Positions 1-5,076 of a stretch of 5,076 nt of DNA are shown in pieces (the stretch's first letter is position 1; every line of letters starts with the position of its first letter). Origin of the DNA: an uncultured Spirochaetaceae bacterium. Lineage in GTDB: Bacteria > Spirochaetota > Spirochaetia > Sphaerochaetales > Sphaerochaetaceae. The position numbers were made by a program, and so were the translations under genes. The stretch lies in NCBI GenBank assembly GCA_947630635.1, contig CANRIJ010000112.1, forward strand, positions 1 through 5,076, written 5' to 3'. Below the pieces are notes generated by a model that saw only the letters and a list, made by a program, of their open reading frames with translations, was not told the DNA's origin and did no database searches.

Positions 1-577
1 CTATGCATAGATCGGCATTTTTGAATGCATTTTCTGCTCTCATTAAAATAGAGCTGCTAAGGGGTTCGCCATAGAAGACGATATCTGGCTTTATGACATG
101 ACCGCACTTCGGACAATAAGGGACTTTGTCATCATTTACGATTTTCGATATCTCGTTATAGCTCATGTGATGATGGCAGTTGACGCAATATCCATCCTTA
201 AGAGAACCATGAAGCTCATAGACCCTCTTTGAGAGAGCAATCGTATGAAGCATATCGATATTCTGCGTGAATATCCCCTCTGATAGCTTGCCTCTCTCTT
301 CCATTTTCCTAAGAGTCCTATGAACGATATTCGGCTCATATTTTTCCATTATGTACCAATTGCCCTTAGCCCATGAGTAAAAGACATCTGGATGCTCAAG
401 AAAGAAGTCTATATCCAAAATAGACTCAACTCTCATATGCCCAAATTCCTTTGAGTAAAGGCCATTGGAAGATCTAAAGTCAGGTATTCCAGAGAGAGTA
501 GAGACCCCTGCTCCACTTAAGACGACGATTCTATTTGACTTATTTATGAGACTTATCAGCTTATCAATATCACTCAA
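1..577 (-). CDS. Sir2-family NAD-dependent protein deacylase (sirtuin), C-terminus cut by the window edge
   Basis: Removes acyl groups from protein lysines in the cytoplasm, consuming NAD+ and giving nicotinamide and O-acyl-ADP-ribose. 192 codons are visible, against a usual bacterial length of about 240-250, so the last part of the Rossmann fold lies outside. Seen in order, counting from the proposed start: NAD-binding GAGVSTLSGIPDFRS (residues 22-36), TQNID (104-108), the catalytic His in ELHGS (H123), a zinc site of two Cys pairs (C131/C134 and C155/C158), and KPDIVFYGE (163-171). All catalytic landmarks are intact. No ATG lies upstream of the NAD motif. I chose TTG at 577-575 because AGAGG sits 8 bases before it and it leaves a normal 21-residue lead-in; a second TTG at 616 has AGAGG touching it with no spacer. 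The gene overlaps the end of miaB by 8 bases and is probably translationally coupled to it. The acyl preference (acetyl, succinyl or other) cannot be read from this. CobB/NpdA would be the usual names. Confidence 0.93.
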   Translation of the reverse strand, partial: MSDIDKLISLINKSNRIVVLSGAGVSTLSGIPDFRSSNGLYSKEFGHMRVESILDIDFFLEHPDVFYSWAKGNWYIMEKYEPNIVHRTLRKMEERGKLSEGIFTQNIDMLHTIALSKRVYELHGSLKDGYCVNCHHHMSYNEISKIVNDDKVPYCPKCGHVIKPDIVFYGEPLSSSILMRAENAFKNADLCI

Positions 578-1859
578 TTTCTCTGCCTCTGAAAGTATTT
601 CCTCTGAAGGACTCAACCTCTATTTTCAGAATATCACCAGGAAGGTGCTTTTTGAGGGGAATTATCGAAATATGGTTGTTGTGTTCATCCTTTAATAGGG
701 CTTCTTTATCATTGTCGCGAGATTTAGATAGGTACAACGCATTTTCCTGAAATGGCAAACTCTCTTTTTTCTGTCTTTTCTGTCTTTCAAGCTGCTCATC
801 AATAAGTCGCTTAAGTCTCTCTTTCTTTACATCTTCAGAAATCTGAGAGGGCATGTCATAGGCTCTAGTTCCCTCTCTTGGATTATAGAAATACATAAAG
901 GCCTCAGTTGGATCTATATAGTCCATCATGGATAGTGTCTCTTCAAATTCCTTCTCGCTCTCACTTGGGAAACCTGTCATTGCATCGACTGAGAATGTCA
1001 GGCCTTTGACTTTCTCTCTCATCTTATCAACCAGGCCCATAATTTCTTCCCTGGTTGATTTTCTGTTCATTAATTTCAGTATTCTTGTGGATCCTGATTG
1101 AAATGGAAGATGTATATGCTTTGCAATTCTATCTTCTCTGGAAATGAGATCTATTAGCTCATCAGAGAAATCCTTTGGATGGGGGGACTCAAAATATATG
1201 AGCCTAATTGAATTGAGTCTTGGAATAATAAGAGTGAGAAGCTCAGAGAGATTGATTTCCCTTTTGCAATATTCGCCTTTGTACGAATTCACATTCTGTC
1301 CAAGGAGTGTTATCTCTTTTACATTCTTGCTCTCTAGATAGTCTATCTCTTTTAGTATATCCTCAGCACTTCTGGAAATCTCCCGTCCTCTTACATATGG
1401 TACTATGCAATAAGAGCAGAAATTATTGCAGCCATTCATAATAGGAACGTAAGAAGAGATATCTCCTTCGCGGTAGTAGCTATCAGTAAACGAGTATTGG
1501 CTCTTCTTATCTAGCTCCTTTGAGAGAACAAGACTCTCGATCTCGAGTTTGTCATTTGTTTCGATGACATAGTCTACGCTCTTTTCTCTCCTCTTTATCT
1601 CATCTTTCAGCCTATCTGCCATACACCCTGTGACAATTAGGGTGAATGGATGGGTTTTCTTGACATTTGAATAGTGACCAAGCTGCCCCCATATCTTGTT
1701 TTCAGCGCTTATTCTTACAGCGCAGGTATTTACAATTACCAAATTAGCCTCATATGGATCATCGGTCCTTGTTCCTCCAAGAGAGGTGAGAATAGTCTCA
1801 AGTGCATTTGACTCAGCTTGGTTTAGCTGGCAGCCATGGGTTTCAAGGAGAAATTTCAT
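570..1859 (-). CDS. miaB: tRNA-2-methylthio-N6-dimethylallyladenosine synthase MiaB
   Basis: Radical-SAM methylthiotransferase that converts i6A37 to ms2i6A37 in tRNAs reading UNN codons, which stabilises codon-anticodon pairing. At 429 residues it is near the usual 430-475. The N-terminal methylthiotransferase domain (about 1-110) has the three cysteines for the auxiliary Fe-S cluster: C10 (THGCQLNQAES), C46 (NTCAVR) and C79 (TGCMA). The radical SAM domain (about 135-365) has the SAM-cluster motif CNNFCSYC (C144, C148, C151) followed by IVPYVRGRE, which is characteristic of MiaB rather than RimO or MtaB. HLPFQSGS and YNPREGT follow. The C-terminal TRAM region (about 372-429) is divergent: the usual 'GRT' is absent, but GDILKIEVESFRGNTFRG aligns with a TRAM end. 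The ATG at 1859 is supported by AGGAG six bases upstream and by an ATGA overlap with the folD stop. Middle gene of the folD-miaB-sirtuin operon. Confidence 0.96.
   Translation of the reverse strand: MKFLLETHGCQLNQAESNALETILTSLGGTRTDDPYEANLVIVNTCAVRISAENKIWGQLGHYSNVKKTHPFTLIVTGCMADRLKDEIKRREKSVDYVIETNDKLEIESLVLSKELDKKSQYSFTDSYYREGDISSYVPIMNGCNNFCSYCIVPYVRGREISRSAEDILKEIDYLESKNVKEITLLGQNVNSYKGEYCKREINLSELLTLIIPRLNSIRLIYFESPHPKDFSDELIDLISREDRIAKHIHLPFQSGSTRILKLMNRKSTREEIMGLVDKMREKVKGLTFSVDAMTGFPSESEKEFEETLSMMDYIDPTEAFMYFYNPREGTRAYDMPSQISEDVKKERLKRLIDEQLERQKRQKKESLPFQENALYLSKSRDNDKEALLKDEHNNHISIIPLKKHLPGDILKIEVESFRGNTFRGREIE
586..590 (-). promoter_or_regulatory. Ribosome binding site deciding the sirtuin TTG start
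   Basis: AGAGG on the minus strand, 8 bases before the TTG at 577-575 and inside the miaB coding sequence. No ATG or GTG is available in the sirtuin frame before the NAD-binding motif, so this site is the main reason for choosing that TTG over the one at 616. Confidence 0.6.
586..608 (-). repeat. Short direct repeat TTCAGAGG x2 at the miaB/sirtuin junction
   Basis: On the minus strand TTCAGAGG occurs twice, 15 bases apart (601-608 and 586-593 in plus coordinates). In the miaB frame it encodes FRG twice (FRGNTFRG). Both copies contain an AGAGG that can act as a Shine-Dalgarno for the downstream sirtuin. It may be a coincidence of the conserved 'RGNTFRG' TRAM end. Confidence 0.5.
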
Positions 1860-2731
1860 ATCTCTCTCCTCATTAGAGCAGCTTTAAGAGTATTTTGCAT
1901 AAGGGAAGAGACAGTCATTAAGCCAACACCGCCAGGAACTGGTGTTATTCTGACATCTCTACTCTCAAAAGACTCAAAATCAGCATCTCCCCTCACTACA
2001 TAGCCTTTTTCACTAAATGGGTCTTTAACCCTGTTAATACCGACATCGATTATCACAGCACCATCCTTAACATATTTTTCACCAAGGAGATTGGGCTTTC
2101 CTGCAGCGAGTATTATTATGTCTGAATCCTTTATAAGAGCATCGATATTTTCTGTCTTCGTATTTGCCACTGTTATTGTCGCATCCCTTCCCTTTTGCAT
2201 CAAAAGAGCTGCAATCGGCTTTCCCACTATGTTTGATCGGCCTATAACTAGTACTCTCTTGGATGCTGTTTCAATTGAAAAATGATCTATTATCTTGAGT
2301 ATTCCAAGAGGGGTACATGGAATGATAGCTTCCTCTCCCTTTAAAAGAGCACCCATATTCTCATTCGAAAATCCATCTACATCCTTTGATTTTGATATGG
2401 CATTTACGATTTTTCTCTCATCAATATGCTTTGGGAGTGGAAGCTGAACAAGTATTCCATCAACCTCATCATCCTTATTGAGCCTATCAATAAGGGACAA
2501 TAGCTCATCTTCTTTTGCATCTTCACCAAGACTATACTGAAAATGCATAAAACCACATTTTCTCGCAGCCTTTTCCTTGCTTTTCACATAGCTAAGGCTT
2601 GCGGGATTCTCACCCACAAGCACAACAGCAAGAGAAGGAGCTCTATTTCCTTTCTCCACAAATACTTTAGTCTGGGAAATCACCTCTTCTAAAAGCTCTT
2701 TGCTGAGCTCTTTGCAATCAAGTCGTTCCAT
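1856..2731 (-). CDS. folD: Bifunctional methylenetetrahydrofolate dehydrogenase / methenyltetrahydrofolate cyclohydrolase FolD
   Basis: Oxidises 5,10-methylene-THF to 5,10-methenyl-THF with NADP+, then hydrolyses it to 10-formyl-THF, supplying purine synthesis and initiator-tRNA formylation in the cytoplasm. The 291-residue length is normal for the family. Visible landmarks: the folate-site YVKSK with Y48 and the catalytic K52, VDGILVQLPLP (90-100), KDVDG (116-120), IIPCTPLG (136-143), the nucleotide-binding GRSNIVGKP (164-172), DVGIN (229-233) and PVPGGVG (264-270). Everything needed for both activities is present. In the strand after the Rossmann motif, where E. coli FolD has VTHRFT, this protein reads VANTKT, so a common His is Asn (N190). 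The start at 2731 is the only one giving the full N-terminus; a weak purine-rich GAGAG lies just upstream. First gene of the minus-strand operon; its stop overlaps the miaB start as ATGA. Confidence 0.97.
   Translation of the reverse strand: MERLDCKELSKELLEEVISQTKVFVEKGNRAPSLAVVLVGENPASLSYVKSKEKAARKCGFMHFQYSLGEDAKEDELLSLIDRLNKDDEVDGILVQLPLPKHIDERKIVNAISKSKDVDGFSNENMGALLKGEEAIIPCTPLGILKIIDHFSIETASKRVLVIGRSNIVGKPIAALLMQKGRDATITVANTKTENIDALIKDSDIIILAAGKPNLLGEKYVKDGAVIIDVGINRVKDPFSEKGYVVRGDADFESFESRDVRITPVPGGVGLMTVSSLMQNTLKAALMRREI
1866..1870 (-). promoter_or_regulatory. Ribosome binding site of miaB
   Basis: AGGAG on the minus strand with a 6-base spacer to the miaB ATG, lying within the last codons of folD. 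Together with the ATGA stop/start overlap it implies translational coupling plus independent ribosome entry. Confidence 0.75.
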
Positions 2732-2750
2732 ATTTCTCTCTAATTTTCTG

Positions 2751-2780
2751 ATAATCGCATATCTTTATCGGATAAGCCAA
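2751..2780 (-). promoter_or_regulatory. Candidate promoter of the folD-miaB-sirtuin operon
   Basis: On the minus strand, TTGGCT (2780-2775; 4 of 6 to TTGACA) and GATTAT (2756-2751; 4 of 6 to TATAAT) are 18 bases apart. Transcription would begin near 2744, leaving about a dozen untranslated bases with the weak GAGAG before the folD ATG. Placement is plausible but both boxes are imperfect. Confidence 0.4.
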
Positions 2781-2792
2781 ATTCTATATAAT
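2764..2792 (+). promoter_or_regulatory. Promoter of the barrel/lipoprotein operon
   Basis: A perfect TATAAT at 2787-2792; 17 bases upstream is TTTATC (2764-2769), a poor -35 match. There is no TGn extension. The predicted transcription start is about 2798-2800, only 4-6 bases before the ATG at 2804. The -10 box is convincing; the -35 is not, which leaves room for an activator. Confidence 0.55.
2765..2775. promoter_or_regulatory. Inverted repeat TTATC-G-GATAA in the divergent region, possible operator
   Basis: Perfect 5-bp arms around a single central G. It overlaps the -35 of the plus-strand promoter and abuts or overlaps the -35 of the folD promoter, where a bound regulator could affect both directions. 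An 11-bp AT-rich palindrome can also arise by chance. Confidence 0.25.
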
Positions 2793-2803
2793 CAGATTCA
2801 GAA

Positions 2804-3400
2804 ATGAAAGGAAAGATAGCATTGTCATTTTTGATTTTGGCCCTTAGTGTTTTTGCACTATCGGCCGAGCCGTATTATGACAGGGGATCTCAGATTTTCA
2901 CTATAACTCTCGGAACAAACGTTCCAACCACAGCAACTATCAACGACCAGGGAAAGACAACCACTTTCCTCGGTCCCTTCTCTGGACCTGAGAAGACCAA
3001 TATAACAATGGGCGGATATGGTGGACTGGACTATGAATTCTTTGTAAATCCTGTCCTCTCCCTTGGCGGTGAGCTTGGATATCAATTCAACTTTGCAAGC
3101 AGCAAGCTTCTGACTTTCGTTCCTATACTATTCAAGATGACTTATGTCCCCTTCTCGGGAAGATTCGATCTGCCAATTTCATTTGGATTTGGAATTAACT
3201 ATATGAGCTACAACAATAGCTCAATGATTACAATGTTCATGAAGCTCGAAGTCGGATTTAGGTACTTCATAACAGAGAACTGGGGTATTGGTCTTGTATC
3301 AGGGTTTACGTATGTACCTGAAGTCTATGCTGATAAGCCTCAGAAAAATGGACAATTTACATATGTGCCAATAAATGTGGCCGTCTACTACAGGCATTAG
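2804..3400 (+). CDS. Predicted outer-membrane beta-barrel protein, small (198 aa)
   Basis: Function not known. Seen: a classic Sec signal peptide (MKGK, hydrophobic core to about residue 19, likely cleaved after ALSA at residue 21), leaving a mature protein of about 177 residues that starts EPYYDRG. The rest is rich in alternating polar/hydrophobic and aromatic segments with Gly turns, for example GGLDYEFFVNP, LSLGGELGYQFNF, FVPILFKMTYVPF, ISFGFGINYMSY and FRYFITENWGIGL. This is the pattern of an 8-to-10-strand OmpW/OmpX-like barrel. There is no helix beyond the signal peptide. It resembles small spirochaete outer-membrane proteins I recall (the TP0733 type), but that link is from memory and unverified. 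The last strand ends VYYRH rather than with the usual terminal Phe. The ATG at 2804 keeps the charged n-region; no Shine-Dalgarno precedes it and a TATAAT lies 11 bases upstream, so the message may be nearly leaderless. It is 9 bases from the lipoprotein gene downstream and probably cotranscribed with it. Confidence 0.8.
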   Translation: MKGKIALSFLILALSVFALSAEPYYDRGSQIFTITLGTNVPTTATINDQGKTTTFLGPFSGPEKTNITMGGYGGLDYEFFVNPVLSLGGELGYQFNFASSKLLTFVPILFKMTYVPFSGRFDLPISFGFGINYMSYNNSSMITMFMKLEVGFRYFITENWGIGLVSGFTYVPEVYADKPQKNGQFTYVPINVAVYYRH

Positions 3401-3406
3401 AGGAAG
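3401..3406 (+). promoter_or_regulatory. Ribosome binding site of the lipoprotein gene
   Basis: AGGAAG directly after the barrel gene's TAG stop, with its AGGA core 5 bases before the ATG at 3410. It is the only Shine-Dalgarno in the barrel/lipoprotein operon, as the first gene has none. Confidence 0.65.
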
Positions 3407-3409
3407 CAG

Positions 3410-4606
3410 ATGAAGAAGATACTATTATTATTATTTCCCCTTCTGACAATTCTCTTTTTCTCATGCAATCTTGACTCTAGCCAAGGACTATTGCAGGAGG
3501 CGGTCACTGCCCCTGAGGCTATAATTGAGGTGGTAAACGGAATCTATGGCAGAACTGATGATAGCCTTATTGTCGGTACACAGCATGGAATCTATACAAT
3601 TAACAGCTCTGGGTCTTTTAATAGGCTTGGACTCAATGGAAACAAAGCTCAGAGAACAATATATGCGGACTTAACTGGAGCTGTATATTTTGACGATGTA
3701 GACAATGCGATGGTCTATGAAAGATATGATGGCACTGGAAATCCAACCACTTACAGTTTCCCAGATACCATTCAGCTTATAGACAAATACTCATCAAATG
3801 GCAGGGAATTCACTTTCATAATCAGGGAAGAGACTGGGTGGGTCGAAGCCAAAATCGGAAGCGAAAATTATTTGATTCCGATCTATAACTTCTATGCCTA
3901 TTATTTACCACAGGTTTCCTCAGCTCAGTCCTTTGCCTCTGCTTTCTCTAATTTCAGCTCTTCTAGAGCGACCTCCGTTAGCGGTTATCTATTTACTTTA
4001 AATTCGGGAAATGACTCTCCGACCTATGAGACATCCTCAGCGCTCAAGATAATAGGAGACAACCTATTCATAGAAGTTAGGACACCTAGGCCACAGACTG
4101 ATAAATCTAGCATTACGGGAAACGCAACATATCTCTATTCGACTTCTCCAGGAATAAAGCCGAGCGGATCTCTTCCATCTGATGTGAAATACAACAATCA
4201 TCCACTGAATACCTATAACATTGTAGGACTCGGAAGCGGATATGAGATATTGGCAAATGGTCGAGTCTATCAGGGGCGGAACTATGTGCAGAATAGCAAT
4301 AACAATACCACATTCAATGCCCTTCGCATTCCTGTCTATCAAAATGGCAGTGGGTTGATCTATCTCTATCCAAATACATCATCCTACTACATCGTCAATA
4401 GCTCTGGTTTCCAGCAAAATCAGATAAATGCAATCAGAACAACCTACCCCTATTCTATTGTCGGAAGGAATTCGCAGGGACAGTACTTAGTGCTTACAGT
4501 GACAAACGGACTCTTTGTGCTAACGCCAACTAGTCCAAACGAAGCCGGAACCTACAAGCCTCTGACAGATAGAACAGTCAGCATCTCTATTTCCGATTTC
4601 AATTAA
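3410..4606 (+). CDS. Lipoprotein with beta-propeller-like repeats, function unknown
   Basis: I do not recognise a named family. The protein starts MKK, has a strongly hydrophobic segment (residues 4-17) and then FFSC, giving a lipidated Cys19. Phe at -3 departs from the enterobacterial L-A-G-C pattern but is tolerated in spirochaete lipoboxes. The mature 380 residues have no further membrane segment. They are rich in Asn, Ser, Thr, Tyr and Gly and look all-beta. Residues 53-74 (LIVGTQHGIYTINSSG followed by FNRLG) and 359-385 (YLVLTVTNGLFVLTPTS then TYKPL) have the hydrophobic run, 'GIY/GLF' and loop spacing of propeller blades of the Reg_prop/YVTN kind. Other candidate blades are less clear, around 'GYEILANGRVYQG' and 'GLIYLYPNTSSYYIVNSSG'. 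Start supported by AGGAAG at 3401-3406. The 9-base gap to the barrel gene implies one operon and possibly a joint envelope role; this is inference. The inner- or outer-membrane, periplasmic or surface position is undetermined. Confidence 0.85.
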   Translation: MKKILLLLFPLLTILFFSCNLDSSQGLLQEAVTAPEAIIEVVNGIYGRTDDSLIVGTQHGIYTINSSGSFNRLGLNGNKAQRTIYADLTGAVYFDDVDNAMVYERYDGTGNPTTYSFPDTIQLIDKYSSNGREFTFIIREETGWVEAKIGSENYLIPIYNFYAYYLPQVSSAQSFASAFSNFSSSRATSVSGYLFTLNSGNDSPTYETSSALKIIGDNLFIEVRTPRPQTDKSSITGNATYLYSTSPGIKPSGSLPSDVKYNNHPLNTYNIVGLGSGYEILANGRVYQGRNYVQNSNNNTTFNALRIPVYQNGSGLIYLYPNTSSYYIVNSSGFQQNQINAIRTTYPYSIVGRNSQGQYLVLTVTNGLFVLTPTSPNEAGTYKPLTDRTVSISISDFN

Positions 4607-4617
4607 AAGGCCTTTTA
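4604..4617. other. Palindrome TAAAAGGCCTTTTA at the lipoprotein stop codon, at best a weak terminator
   Basis: A perfect 14-bp palindrome starting on the TAA stop and followed by a T-rich stretch (TTTTCATAATTT and onward). As RNA it could only form a five-pair A-U stem with a GGCC loop, too weak for a convincing intrinsic terminator. The T-rich tract that follows is suggestive, nothing more. Confidence 0.25.
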
Positions 4618-4649
4618 TTTTCATAATTTCTTATTATTTTTAGCTTAAT

Positions 4650-4671
4650 TATAAAACGTCAATGGAAGGAG
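4650..4671 (+). promoter_or_regulatory. Possible -10 box and ribosome binding site of the four-helix membrane protein gene
   Basis: TATAAA at 4650-4655 (5 of 6 to consensus) would start transcription near 4662, just ahead of AAGGAG at 4666-4671, whose spacing to the ATG at 4681 is good. No recognisable -35 lies 16-18 bases upstream (TTTCTT at best). The rest of the 74-base gap is plain AT-rich sequence. Confidence 0.4.
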
Positions 4672-4680
4672 AAACGGTTT

Positions 4681-5076
4681 ATGAAGGAAGCTAATGACCA
4701 CCATAGAGGAGTTATTGCCTGGTCACTTATACTGGGCATATTGATTCCTGTGATTCCGGTAGCATTTCAATCTAGCCTAATAGCAAAATATGGCTCAACA
4801 CTATCTGGGGCCTTCATAGGAACTCAGATCACATCAATGATTCTTAGCTATACAGGACTTTTGTTCTGCTTTTTGGCTTCTGTCTATATAACCCTCAAGA
4901 ATATAAGGGCAACCAACGCCTTTTTCTGGTGGGCTTTCTACCTCTTATTCGTATCGGGAGTAATTCAGACAGTCGGCTATGGACTCTGGGCGCCATACAA
5001 TGCAATAGAGGCATTTACCTCATCTGCACTTCCTCTTCTGGGAATTGCCTATGTGAATAAGAGAAGCGGAAAACAG
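4681..5076 (+). CDS. Small polytopic membrane protein of unknown family, open at the right edge
   Basis: No family recognised. The frame is open for 132 codons from ATG at 4681 to the last base, with no stop reached, so the C-terminus is outside the window. The basic tail VNKRSGKQ after the fourth helix suggests the end is near. Four predicted transmembrane helices: about 11-35, 50-72, 80-102 and 108-125. The N-terminus is short and polar with paired histidines (KEANDHHRG). The short loops and the lack of a signal peptide or large soluble domain suggest an inner-membrane protein. TM3 starts with an aromatic cluster (AFFWWAFY). The start is well supported by AAGGAG at 4666-4671 with a 9-base spacer. 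It has its own 74-base upstream region with a possible promoter, so it need not be cotranscribed with the lipoprotein gene. Confidence 0.78.
   Translation, partial: MKEANDHHRGVIAWSLILGILIPVIPVAFQSSLIAKYGSTLSGAFIGTQITSMILSYTGLLFCFLASVYITLKNIRATNAFFWWAFYLLFVSGVIQTVGYGLWAPYNAIEAFTSSALPLLGIAYVNKRSGKQ

Noticed and set aside
614..616. Upstream TTG as the sirtuin start
   Set aside because: Its only Shine-Dalgarno-like AGAGG touches the codon without a spacer, and it adds 13 residues (PSEEILSEAEK and flanks) encoded by the miaB TRAM end.
465..695. Forward open frame of 76 codons across the sirtuin/miaB junction
   Set aside because: It lies antisense to two strongly conserved coding sequences, has no domain-like content and no convincing ribosome site.
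2091..2285. Forward open frame of 64 codons opposite folD
   Set aside because: Antisense shadow of the folD nucleotide-binding region; its hydrophobic look comes from the complement of conserved codons.
4064..4342. Minus-strand open frames (92 and 66 codons) inside the lipoprotein gene
   Set aside because: Overlapping shadows of a coding sequence with a good start, signal peptide and ribosome site; their translations are Cys-rich nonsense without family features.
4604..4640. Intrinsic terminator after the lipoprotein gene
   Set aside because: The palindrome has no proper loop and only A-U pairs outside GGCC, so it is listed only as a palindrome with low confidence.
4662..4694. Ten-codon ORF just before the four-helix protein gene, as a possible leader peptide
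   Set aside because: It has no ribosome site of its own, starts about where transcription would begin, and overlaps the real start; its codons are only the Shine-Dalgarno region read as protein.
1..5076. Mobile element, CRISPR, tRNA/rRNA or defence genes
   Set aside because: No transposase or integrase motifs, spaced repeats, tRNA-like cloverleaf or phage-type genes were seen; the coding sequences look intact, with no frameshifts.

Overview
The window reads as an ordinary chromosomal stretch from a moderately AT-rich diderm bacterium, most likely a spirochaete of the Treponema/Sphaerochaeta type. Three things point there. The MiaB carries phrases I associate with spirochaete MiaB proteins (an 'NTCAVRISAE' N-terminal block and an 'FYNPREGT' block). 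One gene is a lipoprotein whose lipobox (FFSC) is looser than the enterobacterial consensus. Next to it is a small outer-membrane-barrel-like protein of a kind I recall from spirochaete genomes. Arginine codons are mostly AGA/AGG. The taxonomic call is inference from recalled family features, not from a search.

Left half (1-2731), minus strand: a tightly packed housekeeping operon transcribed right to left, folD (2731-1856), then miaB (1859-570), then a Sir2-family NAD-dependent protein deacylase (577 to beyond the left edge). folD and miaB overlap by an ATGA, and the sirtuin start, an apparent TTG codon, lies inside the last codons of miaB. All three are therefore probably translationally coupled. 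The genes cover one-carbon folate metabolism (NADP-dependent), tRNA A37 methylthiolation (SAM and Fe-S dependent) and NAD-dependent deacylation. Their shared theme is cofactor use, but no direct biochemical link is shown.

Centre (2732-2803): a 72-bp divergent intergenic region. It holds a perfect TATAAT box only 11 bases before the next start codon on the plus strand, a plausible minus-strand promoter for folD, and an 11-bp perfect inverted repeat between or over the two -35 regions.

Right half (2804-5076), plus strand: a two-gene envelope operon, made of a small predicted outer-membrane beta-barrel protein (2804-3400) and, 9 bases later, a 398-residue lipoprotein with beta-propeller-like repeats (3410-4606). 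After a 74-base AT-rich gap comes a four-helix membrane protein of unknown family (4681 to beyond the right edge). The barrel/lipoprotein pair is the most plausible candidate here for a poorly described system: two exported proteins likely made together and placed at the outer membrane. I see no mobile element, CRISPR array, RNA gene or defence cassette.
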